64,000 nt of DNA from Acinetobacter venetianus RAG-1 = CIP 110063 (GTDB lineage Bacteria > Pseudomonadota > Gammaproteobacteria > Pseudomonadales > Moraxellaceae), in NCBI RefSeq assembly GCF_000368585.1, contig NZ_KB849557.1, positions 274,500 through 338,499 of the forward strand, in the 5' to 3' direction. The translations under genes were made by a program, and so were the position numbers. Shown here piece by piece: positions 55,100-63,573 of this stretch (positions within the stretch are counted from its first letter, which is position 1; each line of letters begins with the position of its first letter). The notes under the pieces were generated by a model. That model made no database searches. It saw only the letters and a list, made by a program, of their open reading frames with translations, and was not told the origin of the DNA.

Positions 55100-56713
55100 T
55101 TAAAATCTCGACACACCAAAACGTGTTGGATTTAACTCACGTTGCTGTGCTTCATAAATCGTTTGTAGCAAAAAGATCAATACTTTACGGGTATCTCTTG
55201 GATCGATAATCCCATCGTCATGCAACATTGCTGTGTTGAATAAAGCAGTCGACTGTTGTTCTAGTTTCATCGAGGTACTTTGCTCAAGGAAATCCAACAT
55301 TTGTGGATTTGGTTCCATCCCTGAAGCTTTTTGTTTCCCCTCAGCAACGATCCTTAACACCTTGCCCGCTTGCGCCGCACCCATCACAGCAACATGTGAG
55401 TTCGGCCAAGCAAAGATAAAATCAGGCGATAAACTACGCCCACACATGGCATAGTTGCCTGCGCCATAAGAACCAGCGATGACAATAGAAATTTTCGGCA
55501 CGGTGGCGTTGGCAACTGCCTGAATCAATTTAGAGCCATGTTTGATAATTCCATTTTGCTCAGCATCCGTTCCAACCATAAAACCAGTGGTGTTATGCAA
55601 AAATAACAGCGGACGTTGCGTCTGTTCACAGAGGTGAATGAACTGCGCAGCCTTTACCGCACCTTGCGGCGTAATTGGACCATTATTGGTAATAATGCCA
55701 ATATGTATCCCACCCATTTTCGCCCAACCACAGATTGTTAAAGCATCGTATTCCTGTTTAAACTCAAGGAAATCTGAATCATCAATAATACGAGCCACGA
55801 TCTCTTTCATGTCGAAAGGCTGTTTTGGATCTTTAGGAATGATGCCAAGCAATTCTTCAGGTGCGAAACGCGGTTCTTTATAATTATGATTCAGCGTTGA
55901 GGTCTGCTCTTTCCAGTTTAAATGCTCAAAAATCTCGCGAGCAAGTCGAATACCGTCGGCATCATTTTCAGCTAAATACTCAGCAACACCTGATACTTGG
56001 GTATGCATTTCTGCACCACCGAGTTCCTCAGCCGTTGCAACTTCACCTGTTGCCGCCAACAACAATGGCGGACCTGCCAACAACATTTCAGTTTGTTTGC
56101 GAACTGCAATCACATAGTCCGATAAACCGGGTTGATACGCGCCACCTGCAGTAGCATTACCATGAACAACTGATATTTGCGGAATCCCGGCCGCAGACAT
56201 GCGTGCCTGATTAGCAAAGGTCATGCCACCATAAGTAAATACTTCAGCAGCATAGTTGAGGTTCGCGCCACCACTTTCAGTCAGTGTGACGATCGGCAAT
56301 TTTTGTTCAAGGGCAATCTTTTGTAAACGTAAGGTTTTTTGTACGCCCATTGGCGACATCGTACCGCCTTTGATTGCACTATTACTGGCAGTCACTAAAG
56401 CACGAACACCACTGACAAATCCGATTCCTGCAATGATGCCACCACCCGCTTCTGAGCCATCTTTATCATCATGCATGTTGTAGCCGACAAGACTACAAAG
56501 CTCAACAAATGGAGAGTCTGCATCAAGCAGTAAGCGCACTCGTTCATGCGGTAGAATTTTGCCTTTCTTATCAAATTTCGGCTTTGCCGCATAAGATTTA
56601 TCAATACTTTTTTGCTGAACCGCACGGACCTCAGCAAGTTGTGCTAATAAAGCCTCTCGATTTTGTTCATATTGTTCGCTACCCACCGCAATTTCAGATT
56701 GGAGAATGCTCAT
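55100..56713 (-). CDS. atuC: geranyl-CoA carboxylase beta subunit (carboxyltransferase)
   Basis: 537-residue acyl-CoA carboxyltransferase. The two crotonase-like halves are visible: VTLTESGGANLNYAAEVFTYGG and GNATAGGAYQPGLSDYVIAVRK in the first, LFLHNTTGFMVGTDAEQNGIIKHG and IAGSYGAGNYAMCGRSLSPDF in the second. It partners with AtuF. LiuB of leucine degradation has the same fold; the context favours AtuC. The start overlaps the atuB stop by four bases. Confidence 0.87.
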   Translation of the reverse strand: MSILQSEIAVGSEQYEQNREALLAQLAEVRAVQQKSIDKSYAAKPKFDKKGKILPHERVRLLLDADSPFVELCSLVGYNMHDDKDGSEAGGGIIAGIGFVSGVRALVTASNSAIKGGTMSPMGVQKTLRLQKIALEQKLPIVTLTESGGANLNYAAEVFTYGGMTFANQARMSAAGIPQISVVHGNATAGGAYQPGLSDYVIAVRKQTEMLLAGPPLLLAATGEVATAEELGGAEMHTQVSGVAEYLAENDADGIRLAREIFEHLNWKEQTSTLNHNYKEPRFAPEELLGIIPKDPKQPFDMKEIVARIIDDSDFLEFKQEYDALTICGWAKMGGIHIGIITNNGPITPQGAVKAAQFIHLCEQTQRPLLFLHNTTGFMVGTDAEQNGIIKHGSKLIQAVANATVPKISIVIAGSYGAGNYAMCGRSLSPDFIFAWPNSHVAVMGAAQAGKVLRIVAEGKQKASGMEPNPQMLDFLEQSTSMKLEQQSTALFNTAMLHDDGIIDPRDTRKVLIFLLQTIYEAQQRELNPTRFGVSRF

Positions 56714-57591
56714 TTTTCTTCTCCATCTGTTTTAAATATGTCTGGTATAAATGCGCGATGGAAGCCATTAAAGGCTTCATTATTTGTTGCATCTGCCAAT
56801 GGATACATGCGTGTCCCTTGCGAAGCAGCACCATCAATACGTAAAGTCACACCTGAAACAAAAGCCGCTGCATCGGAAAGCAAATAACAAATGGCAGATG
56901 AAATCTCTGATTCTGTTCCCATGCGTTTTAATGGAACATTGCCAGCTAAACTTGGAATGATTACTTTGGCAAAATCACCACTGTAGTTATCCATCCCAGA
57001 TGAAATAATCCATCCCGGTGCAACCGCATTGACACGTACACCTGATTTCCCCCATTCTACAGAAGCAGTTTTGGTTAGGTTATCGACACCTGAACGTGCT
57101 GCACCCGAATGCCCCATTCCCGGCATCCCACCCCACATATCTGCGGTCATGTTGACGATACTGCCACCATGTTTTGCCATCCACTGGTTATAAGCTTCAC
57201 ACATCAGGTAAAAAGTTGAATGCAAGTTATTACGTACGACAGCATCAAATCCATTGGCAGAAATATTCTCTAATGCAGAAGGAAACTGACCACCCGCGTT
57301 ATTCACCAAACCATCTAACTTGCCAAACTTTTCAATCACTTCAGCAATCATGTTTTTGACTTGTTCTTCATCACGATTATCACAGACGATGAAATGGACT
57401 TTGCCACCATCTTCAATAATTTCTTGGCTGACTTTTTCTAACTTTTCGATTTTTCGACCTGTAATCACAACTTGAGCACCCAGAGATGCCAGCTCATGTG
57501 CAGTACAACGGCCAATACCAGATCCACCACCTGTGACGATCACCACTTTGTCAGCAAATGCATCTGTCCTGAAAATTGATTGATAACCCAT
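56710..57591 (-). CDS. atuB: short-chain dehydrogenase AtuB
   Basis: 293-residue SDR oxidoreductase. The N-terminal NAD(P) motif VTGGGSGIGRCTAHELASLG and NNAGGQFPSALENIS are visible. The usual YxxxK is replaced by a His-Ser-Gly-Ala-Ala-Arg context (GMGHSGAARSGVDN): the Tyr-Lys pair is not seen. This matches the 2,4-dienoyl-CoA-reductase-like SDR subgroup. In Pseudomonas AtuB is thought to act on citronellol/citronellal. It lies 18 bases after atuA. Confidence 0.83.
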   Translation of the reverse strand: MGYQSIFRTDAFADKVVIVTGGGSGIGRCTAHELASLGAQVVITGRKIEKLEKVSQEIIEDGGKVHFIVCDNRDEEQVKNMIAEVIEKFGKLDGLVNNAGGQFPSALENISANGFDAVVRNNLHSTFYLMCEAYNQWMAKHGGSIVNMTADMWGGMPGMGHSGAARSGVDNLTKTASVEWGKSGVRVNAVAPGWIISSGMDNYSGDFAKVIIPSLAGNVPLKRMGTESEISSAICYLLSDAAAFVSGVTLRIDGAASQGTRMYPLADATNNEAFNGFHRAFIPDIFKTDGEEK

Positions 57592-57609
57592 TTGATTTAC
57601 ATTCCTTAC

Positions 57610-59427
57610 TTATTTTTCTAACAATTTCGCTGGTACTTTTACTGGCATATCTAACAATTGCTGAGCAAATGCCTTGCCTTGTGGATCAATACGTAAACTA
57701 GCGATACCACCACCACCTAAGGCATTTTCCAACATGAAATTTAATGCATTCATGGCAGGCAGTTCATAACGAATCACTTTTGACTTATCTGGATCAAGTA
57801 CATGCTGCATATAATCTGCCACAGCCTGCTCAGTCAAAGCAGCACGAATCCACGGCAAATATTCTGCTTTGCGGGCGATTACGCCAATGTTGCTATGATT
57901 GCCTTTATCACCACTACGCGCATGTGCAACTTCAACTAAAGCCACCTCAATTTCATCACCCTGATAAACTGCGACCTCACCCACAGGATGTTGAGTAAAT
58001 GCTTGATCGGCAGAACCTGTTGGAATCTGCACTGGATGACGTTGCCCTGCAAAATCAACTTCAACCTTAATTTGATCTTTATCAATTAAGAAAGAGAACA
58101 ACTTCACCACTGCCGAAGCTTTAGGACGCCCACCGACAATCCCAGCCAATGCAGGAGCCATCCCTGTTGATGCCTGTGCAATTTCTGAAGCAAAGAACAT
58201 ACAGGCTTCTTTAAACATGTGTTTGACCGCAATTTTGACCACAACTTCACGGCTTTCTTGAATTCGAGAATGAGATCCATAGGTACTTTCGATACCCAAA
58301 ATTTCGATAGATTTTTCACTAAAAGGTGGCACAGAACGTAAAGCCAAAACGCGTTCACATTTGTTGATAATGGCATCAGCGATAGTCTGTGCTTTTTCAG
58401 GTGCTTCACGCCCAGCAATCAAAAAACTCACTAACACACGATAACCATCGGCATAAGTGGCACTAACTTTATATTGTTGTGTTGGTGCTCGACCTGTTGC
58501 ACCAGTCACCTTGACTCGATCTTCATCAATTTGTTCTAAATGCACTTGGCTAAAATCAGCCGTCACATCAGGAAGTAAATAAGCCTGCGGATTGCCAATT
58601 TCATAGACAATTTGTTCTGCCACCGTTGCATTTGAAACCAGTCCACCTGTGCCTTGTGGTTTCGTCACAATAAATGAAGCATCTTCACTGACTTCGACAA
58701 TTGGAAAGCCCATATTGTCGAAGCCTTGCACTAAACGCCAATCGGTGAAATTCCCACCTGTACATTGAGCGCCGCATTCAATGACATGTCCTGCCAATGA
58801 ACCTTGTGCCAACTTGTCATAATCATCAAGTGACCATTTGTATTCATGCAATAATGGGGCAAGCACAACCGCCGAATCAACCACACGCCCAGTAATCACA
58901 ATATCAGCACCTAAATCTAGTGCATCACGAATCGCAACTGCACCGAGATACGCATTACTACTAGCAACATGTGCTGGTAAAGCGCCTCCATTAAACATTT
59001 CTTGCACATTTTGCTTGAGTAATTCAGTGTGCTTAGGTAATACATTGTCACCTAGAACCACAGCAACTTTTAAATCTAAACCTTTTTCATCAATAATTTT
59101 CTGTAACGCATCACGACAAGCCAGTGGATTCACCCCACCTGCATTGCTGATTACTTTTATTTTTTTCTCAGCAATTTTATTGAGCAGCGGCGACATGACG
59201 CGGCTAACAAAGTCTAGTGCATAACCATGATTTGGATCAGTCATCATCGCTTTTGCCATAATCGACATGGTGATTTCTGACAAATAATCAAAGACTAGAT
59301 AATCGATGTCACTCAAATGCACGAGTTGAAATGCAGCAGTATTGGTATCCCCCCAAAATCCTGATGCACAGCCTATTTTGATTACCCTCTGCTCATCCTG
59401 TTTGACACTTGTCATGCGCTTTCTCAT
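57610..59427 (-). CDS. atuA: acyclic terpene utilization protein AtuA
   Basis: 605-residue AtuA-family protein (DUF1446), first gene of the operon. Start region VIKIGCASGFWGDTNTAAFQLVH and YLVFDYLSEITMSIMAKA are the typical family beginning; ADIVITGRVVDSAVVLAPL and EVAHARSGDKGNHSNIG are later blocks. AtuA is required for growth on citronellol in Pseudomonas but its reaction is unknown. The ATG at 59427 is used; an ATG four codons in is equally possible. Its promoter overlaps an AtuR-type palindrome. Confidence 0.9.
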   Translation of the reverse strand: MRKRMTSVKQDEQRVIKIGCASGFWGDTNTAAFQLVHLSDIDYLVFDYLSEITMSIMAKAMMTDPNHGYALDFVSRVMSPLLNKIAEKKIKVISNAGGVNPLACRDALQKIIDEKGLDLKVAVVLGDNVLPKHTELLKQNVQEMFNGGALPAHVASSNAYLGAVAIRDALDLGADIVITGRVVDSAVVLAPLLHEYKWSLDDYDKLAQGSLAGHVIECGAQCTGGNFTDWRLVQGFDNMGFPIVEVSEDASFIVTKPQGTGGLVSNATVAEQIVYEIGNPQAYLLPDVTADFSQVHLEQIDEDRVKVTGATGRAPTQQYKVSATYADGYRVLVSFLIAGREAPEKAQTIADAIINKCERVLALRSVPPFSEKSIEILGIESTYGSHSRIQESREVVVKIAVKHMFKEACMFFASEIAQASTGMAPALAGIVGGRPKASAVVKLFSFLIDKDQIKVEVDFAGQRHPVQIPTGSADQAFTQHPVGEVAVYQGDEIEVALVEVAHARSGDKGNHSNIGVIARKAEYLPWIRAALTEQAVADYMQHVLDPDKSKVIRYELPAMNALNFMLENALGGGGIASLRIDPQGKAFAQQLLDMPVKVPAKLLEK

Positions 59428-59449
59428 TGTTATTGCTAAAAACTACTTA

Positions 59450-59479
59450 ACATTACCAAGCAAGTGCTTGGTTTGTAAA
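59450..59479 (-). promoter_or_regulatory. atuA promoter
   Basis: Minus strand: -35 TTTACA at 59479-59474, 18-base spacer, -10 TAATGT at 59455-59450. The AtuR-type palindrome (59455-59472) fills the spacer, so binding would block RNA polymerase. Confidence 0.55.
59455..59472. promoter_or_regulatory. AtuR operator 1
   Basis: ACCAAGCAAGTGCTTGGT, arms ACCAAGC/GCTTGGT with 4-base spacer. Near-identical copy upstream of the gene at 62263. In Pseudomonas AtuR binds two inverted repeats in the atuR-atuA interval; the number matches here. Confidence 0.75.
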
Positions 59480-59517
59480 GTGCATAATGATATGCTGTAT
59501 TGGCAAAATGAGACAAA

Positions 59518-59535
59518 TACAGGCAAATGCTTGTT
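59518..59535. promoter_or_regulatory. AtuR operator 2 (degenerate)
   Basis: TACAGGCAAATGCTTGTT: arms ACAGGC/GCTTGT, one mismatch from a perfect palindrome, same 4-base spacer as operator 1. Confidence 0.5.
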
Positions 59536-59586
59536 ATAAAAAGATAAGACAATTCATGAAATGAATTTTGTTACAATACACTTTAG

Positions 59587-60210
59587 ATGAGACGGGATAG
59601 AAAAATCGGCATGATCGCAACTTCAATTGAGCAAATACCCAAAATTGTTTGTTTTGATGACACTCCACGCGGGCGTTTATTGCAAGGTGCTGCCTATCTG
59701 TTTTATAAACAAGGTTATGACAAAACCACCGTACGCCAACTCGGTGAATTTATTGGTATCCAATCTGGCAGCCTATTTCATCATTTTAAAAGTAAAGATG
59801 AAATTCTTGCGACCGTAATGGAACAAACCATTATTTATAATTTTGCCCGTTTAAAAGAAGCAGCTGAACGCTCAAATGATCCAGAACAGCAATTACGTCA
59901 TTTAATTAAAGCTGAATTACTTTCGATTGCAGGTGATACTGGCGCAGCTATGGCGGTACTTGTGCATGAATGGTTTGCCCTTTCTAAAGAAAAACAAGAT
60001 TATCTTTTAAAAATGCGCAATGAATATGAGCAAGTTTGGCTCGATGTCATTGATAAATTACGCGCACTCGGTAAAGTTAAACATGATGCTTTTATCTGGC
60101 GTCGTTTAGTTGGTGGTTCTATTTCTTGGACTGTGACTTGGTATCGACCAGAAGGTAAAGTCAAAATTGATGAGTTGACTGAAATGGTTTGGGAAATGGC
60201 GATTAAATGA
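59587..60210 (+). CDS. atuR: TetR-family transcriptional regulator AtuR
   Basis: 207 residues: N-terminal helix-turn-helix (RGRLLQGAAYLFYKQGYDKTT then VRQLGEFIGIQSGSLFHHFKSKDEIL at residues 30-78) and a ligand-binding C-terminal domain. Divergent from atuA, with two palindromes between, which is the AtuR arrangement of Pseudomonas. Expected to repress the atu genes until a terpenoid acyl-CoA or related inducer is present. The start could also be the ATG at codon 9. The next gene overlaps by four bases. Confidence 0.88.
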   Translation: MRRDRKIGMIATSIEQIPKIVCFDDTPRGRLLQGAAYLFYKQGYDKTTVRQLGEFIGIQSGSLFHHFKSKDEILATVMEQTIIYNFARLKEAAERSNDPEQQLRHLIKAELLSIAGDTGAAMAVLVHEWFALSKEKQDYLLKMRNEYEQVWLDVIDKLRALGKVKHDAFIWRRLVGGSISWTVTWYRPEGKVKIDELTEMVWEMAIK

Positions 60211-60716
60211 GTGCTATCTATTTACGCAAACCTCAACCAAATGATTTAGCAGAAATTAAACTCGCCTATCAAAATAGTATTCAACTTCATCAACCTTGGA
60301 CTTACCCACCAACCGACTTTGAACAGTATCTCACTCAAGAACATCGTTATTTTGTCTGTTTAATAGAAAATAATGCCATTGTAGGCACTTTTAATATCTC
60401 AAATATTATTCGAGGTTATTTTCATTCTGCCTATTTAGGTTATGAAGCCTTTTATCCTTATACAGGACAAGGCTATATGCGACATGGGCTTCAACTGGTT
60501 CTAAAAGAAGCATTTCAAACACTGAATCTACATCGACTAGAAGCCAATATTCAACCAGACAATCTGTCCTCTATTCGCCTTGCCGCAAATGCAGGTTTTG
60601 TGAAAGAAGGCTTCTCTCGCCAATATCTTCGAGTCGGTGGAAAAGCATGGAAAGACCATGAGCGTTGGGCAATTTTAAATACAGATTGGACAGATCAAAA
60701 ATATCAAGCCTTCTAA
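60207..60716 (+). CDS. GNAT family N-acetyltransferase (RimJ/RimL-like)
   Basis: 169 residues. The start YLRKPQPNDLAEIKLAYQNS and the acetyl-CoA loop YTGQGYMRHGLQLVLKEAF are followed by HRLEANIQPDNLSSIRLAANAGFVKEGFSRQYLRV, the typical ending of RimJ/RimL proteins. Four-base overlap (ATGA) with atuR implies cotranscription, though no link to terpene degradation is known. Target unknown. Confidence 0.85.
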   Translation: MSAIYLRKPQPNDLAEIKLAYQNSIQLHQPWTYPPTDFEQYLTQEHRYFVCLIENNAIVGTFNISNIIRGYFHSAYLGYEAFYPYTGQGYMRHGLQLVLKEAFQTLNLHRLEANIQPDNLSSIRLAANAGFVKEGFSRQYLRVGGKAWKDHERWAILNTDWTDQKYQAF

Positions 60717-60831
60717 AAACTACTTACATTTTAATCACGACATAACTTAACGTTTAGCCCATTCATTCTATTTGCGTTTGCCTAAAAAACTGCTATTTTT
60801 CAGAAACATCAATGATTATAAAAATGCAAAA

Positions 60832-61449
60832 ATGAATCCAGTCCAACATGCCAATATTTCGGTGAAACGTCGTGGGGGCGAGCTTGAAGATTATATTGAT
60901 ATTCACGCTTTAATCGACAGCACCAAAATGCTATGCACTGACAATCGCCATCGTATCTTGCATACTTTTTGGGGCGTGCAAGAAGTGATTATTCCGATTT
61001 TTGGACACCACTTTGAAAATAGTGCAGGCCAAAGTATCGAAGTCAAAGACTTATGCGAAAAAGATCATTTGCTGGTCGATTTCCACCATCGTTTTATTCC
61101 AACGATCGGAGACTTTGTTGCAGCAATGCAGGATATCCCCTCAGATGGACTAGCGAAACGCCTAGAGAAATTCCACGCTGATGTTATTGATGACCCAAAG
61201 CTGTCAGCTACATTACTCTCTCCATTATCAGTGACCGGTCAATTAAAGTCCTTACTGATTACGCACAATAGTTGGTTTATCAATACTATTTTACCAATGA
61301 TGGGAAAAAGCGAAGCCAAGTTGATTGATTTTGATATCAGTCCAGACTTCTTTTTCAATCCAATGCGTTTTGAACTGTGGATGGATAATGGGATGGCCGC
61401 ACCACCGAGTGCAGTCAAATTGCAAGAATTAAAAATGAAAATCGCTTAA
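60832..61449 (+). CDS. DUF6915-like hypothetical protein
   Basis: 205 residues from the ATG at 60832 (MNPVQHANISVKRRGGE); the ORF is open 20 codons further up but those are Lys/Phe-rich and not family-like. The block KRRGGELEDYIDIHALIDSTK with HRILHTFWGVQEVI is what I recall of DUF6915. Several His residues (DNRHRILHTFW, FGHHF, DFHHRF) could bind a metal. Function unknown. Confidence 0.65.
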   Translation: MNPVQHANISVKRRGGELEDYIDIHALIDSTKMLCTDNRHRILHTFWGVQEVIIPIFGHHFENSAGQSIEVKDLCEKDHLLVDFHHRFIPTIGDFVAAMQDIPSDGLAKRLEKFHADVIDDPKLSATLLSPLSVTGQLKSLLITHNSWFINTILPMMGKSEAKLIDFDISPDFFFNPMRFELWMDNGMAAPPSAVKLQELKMKIA

Positions 61450-61466
61450 CTTAAGGGGAAATAAAA

Positions 61467-62204
61467 ATGAGTAATATCCAATACGTGATTCGTCAAAATG
61501 ATTTTGCTTACAACGATGAATGGCATCTGACCAATTGCGTTTCAACTGGGTCAATTAAACAGATTTATACGGATAAAGCAGAAGCGGAAAAGGCATACAA
61601 AGCTTTGGTTATCGAAGGCTTATATTATGATGAACTATGTAATTATGACATCGGTAATGGCGAAGTAGATGATGAAATCTATGAAAAACTTGAAGCTTTT
61701 GTATTAGAAAAAACAGGCAAAAAATTTAATATTGATGATGGAGAAATTCCAAAACTCAATGAAGATGATGCTTTCGAGTTTGCCAAAATTTCAGGTATTG
61801 TCTGGTATCAACTCTTAGAAATCGATGCGACACAACCTTGCTATGTACTCTGGATCAACTCTGAAGAAGACTATTTCACAGGTTATGAAACTGGTAGCAT
61901 TATTTCAAGTCAAGATGAGAACTTTAGTGATGTGTCGTGGGAAGCCAATATTTATGCGATGGACTATGAATTTGAAGCTTTGATGGACAAACCACTTGCA
62001 GAGTTAAGCGATAGTCCACTGTTATTCAAACAATTCATCGAACAAACTCCAGATATTCATTACGATGCGGAAAAAGACAGTATTGAAGGTATTGCACTAG
62101 ATAACATAAAGTTTATTGATATCAAAACGCTGAATTCATTTTTGAAACAACCCATCTTTGAAATCCGTCAGATCTCTTTAGAAGAACTCGCTGAACTAGA
62201 ATAA
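61467..62204 (+). CDS. hypothetical acidic protein
   Basis: 245 residues, very acidic, no signal peptide or membrane segment, family not recognised. It starts SNIQYVIRQNDFAYNDEWH and ends ISLEELAELE. A good AAGGGG lies 8 bases before the ATG, 17 bases after the DUF6915-like gene, so the two are probably an operon. Cytoplasmic. Confidence 0.7.
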   Translation: MSNIQYVIRQNDFAYNDEWHLTNCVSTGSIKQIYTDKAEAEKAYKALVIEGLYYDELCNYDIGNGEVDDEIYEKLEAFVLEKTGKKFNIDDGEIPKLNEDDAFEFAKISGIVWYQLLEIDATQPCYVLWINSEEDYFTGYETGSIISSQDENFSDVSWEANIYAMDYEFEALMDKPLAELSDSPLLFKQFIEQTPDIHYDAEKDSIEGIALDNIKFIDIKTLNSFLKQPIFEIRQISLEELAELE

Positions 62205-62213
62205 ACGTTAAAT

Positions 62214-62242
62214 AAAAAAGTGCGGTGTGTTAACCGCACTTT
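62214..62242 (-). terminator. Rho-independent terminator of the acyl-CoA dehydrogenase gene
   Basis: Minus strand AAAGTGCGGT-TAACAC-ACCGCACTTT followed by TTTATTT. On the + strand the T run is short, so it mostly serves the minus-strand gene. Confidence 0.8.
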
Positions 62243-62262
62243 CAATGATGTATCGAATAGGT

Positions 62263-63426
62263 TCAATAACCCAACTGCTTACTAATCAAATCTTTCATGA
62301 TTTCTTCCGCACCACCGCCAATCATGTTGACCTTCACTTCACGATAAATACGTTCAGACTTCGTTCCACGCATAAAGCCCATACCACCCAGTGTTTGAAC
62401 GGCTGCATCCGCACAAAACTGCATAGTACGAGTCGCAACATTCTTAAGCATAGAAATCTGAGCAACGAGATCAGCACCCTGCAATTGAGGCTGCGTCATT
62501 TTCCAAGCTGTTTCTTCAAGCAAAGCTCGTGTGATTGTCAATTGAGTTGCCATATCTACTAATTTATGACGAACGACTTGATGATCAACTAAACGCTTAC
62601 CAAAAGTCCTACGTTGTTGAGCCCAATCTAAAGCCTCTTCATAGCACACTTGTGCGTAACCATAAGCCACCACTCCCAAGAAAAACCGCTCCATATTAAA
62701 GTTATTCATAATCACTTTAAAACCTGCATTCTCTCGACCTAACAAGTTGGACACTGGCACTCGAACTTGATCAAAATGTAAATGCGCAGTATCAGAGGCC
62801 CACCATCCCATTTTCTTTAATGGTGTTTTGGTAATACCGTCACTATGTGCATCGATAAGTAACATCGAAATACCTTCTGCACCTGTTTTGGTTAGATCAG
62901 TTCGAACGGCAACCGTGTAATAGTCCGCACGAATACCTGATGTAATAAAGGTTTTCTCACCTGATACAATATAATAACCGCCATCACGAACGGCTTTGGT
63001 TTGCAATGCTGCTACATCTGAACCACCGCCAGGCTCAGTAATCGCCAATGCTGAAATTTTTTCACCTGAAATAATATCTGGCAATACTTTGGCTTTTAAT
63101 TCTTCACTACCAAAATGCTGAATCGGCGGTGCTCCAATAGTATGAACCATCAAAGAAATATGTACGCCACCAGATCCTGCCTTCGCCATTTCAACACCAG
63201 CTAATAGAGAATAAAATGGATCAGCATCAGGAATTCCACCATATTCTTCTCCAAAACCTAAGCCCAACAAACCAATTTCAGCCGCTTTCTTATAGAGTTC
63301 TCTAGGAAATGTTTCAGCTTCATCCCATTCATTCACAAATGGCGTCATTTCTTTTTGTACAAAACGACGGACATTGTCAGCAAAAGCTTGATGTTGTTCA
63401 TTGTAATACATTGGATTTAATTGCAT
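62263..63426 (-). CDS. acyl-CoA dehydrogenase (probable atu regulon member)
   Basis: 387-residue flavoprotein, distinct from AtuD but of similar size. Visible blocks: GEEYGGIPDADPFYSLLAG, LAITEPGGGSDVAALQTKA, GEKTFITSGIRADYY, MGWWASDTAHLHFDQVRVP, and the catalytic-Glu region GGGAEEIMKDL near the end. Its promoter overlaps a palindrome nearly identical to the AtuR operator, so it probably serves terpenoid or branched acyl-CoA oxidation, possibly the oxidation of shortened intermediates. Confidence 0.87.
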   Translation of the reverse strand: MQLNPMYYNEQHQAFADNVRRFVQKEMTPFVNEWDEAETFPRELYKKAAEIGLLGLGFGEEYGGIPDADPFYSLLAGVEMAKAGSGGVHISLMVHTIGAPPIQHFGSEELKAKVLPDIISGEKISALAITEPGGGSDVAALQTKAVRDGGYYIVSGEKTFITSGIRADYYTVAVRTDLTKTGAEGISMLLIDAHSDGITKTPLKKMGWWASDTAHLHFDQVRVPVSNLLGRENAGFKVIMNNFNMERFFLGVVAYGYAQVCYEEALDWAQQRRTFGKRLVDHQVVRHKLVDMATQLTITRALLEETAWKMTQPQLQGADLVAQISMLKNVATRTMQFCADAAVQTLGGMGFMRGTKSERIYREVKVNMIGGGAEEIMKDLISKQLGY

Positions 63427-63479
63427 TTTCTGCTTCCTAGCGAGTATCGATCATTGTTTTAGAATATTTAGTGATCACT

Positions 63480-63508
63480 AAGGTAGCAAAACACAACAAA
63501 CCAAGCAA
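63480..63508 (-). promoter_or_regulatory. promoter of the acyl-CoA dehydrogenase gene
   Basis: Minus strand -35 TTGCTT at 63508-63503, 17-base spacer ending TGC, -10 TACCTT at 63485-63480. The -35 lies within the AtuR-type palindrome. Confidence 0.5.
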
Positions 63509-63517
63509 GCGCTTGGC
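63500..63517. promoter_or_regulatory. AtuR-type operator upstream of the acyl-CoA dehydrogenase gene
   Basis: ACCAAGCAAGCGCTTGGC: the central 16 bases CCAAGCAAGYGCTTGG differ from the site at 59455 by a single base. Confidence 0.7.
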
Positions 63518-63573
63518 AAAGATCATACCTAAAAAGACCTTATTTCTTATCATTTAATATGGAGTTTCAGAGC

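Noticed and set aside
51037..57591. leucine/isovalerate (liu) operon as an alternative identity
   Set aside because: The enzymes fit both, but atuA leads the operon, an SDR (atuB) is present and the order is exactly that of atuA-F; no LiuE lyase or LiuR-type regulator is seen.
59551..59567. palindrome AATTCAT-GAA-ATGAATT upstream of atuR
   Set aside because: Perfect 7-bp arms but made almost only of A and T in an AT-rich gap, and unrelated to the CCAAGC-type sites; chance is a fair explanation.
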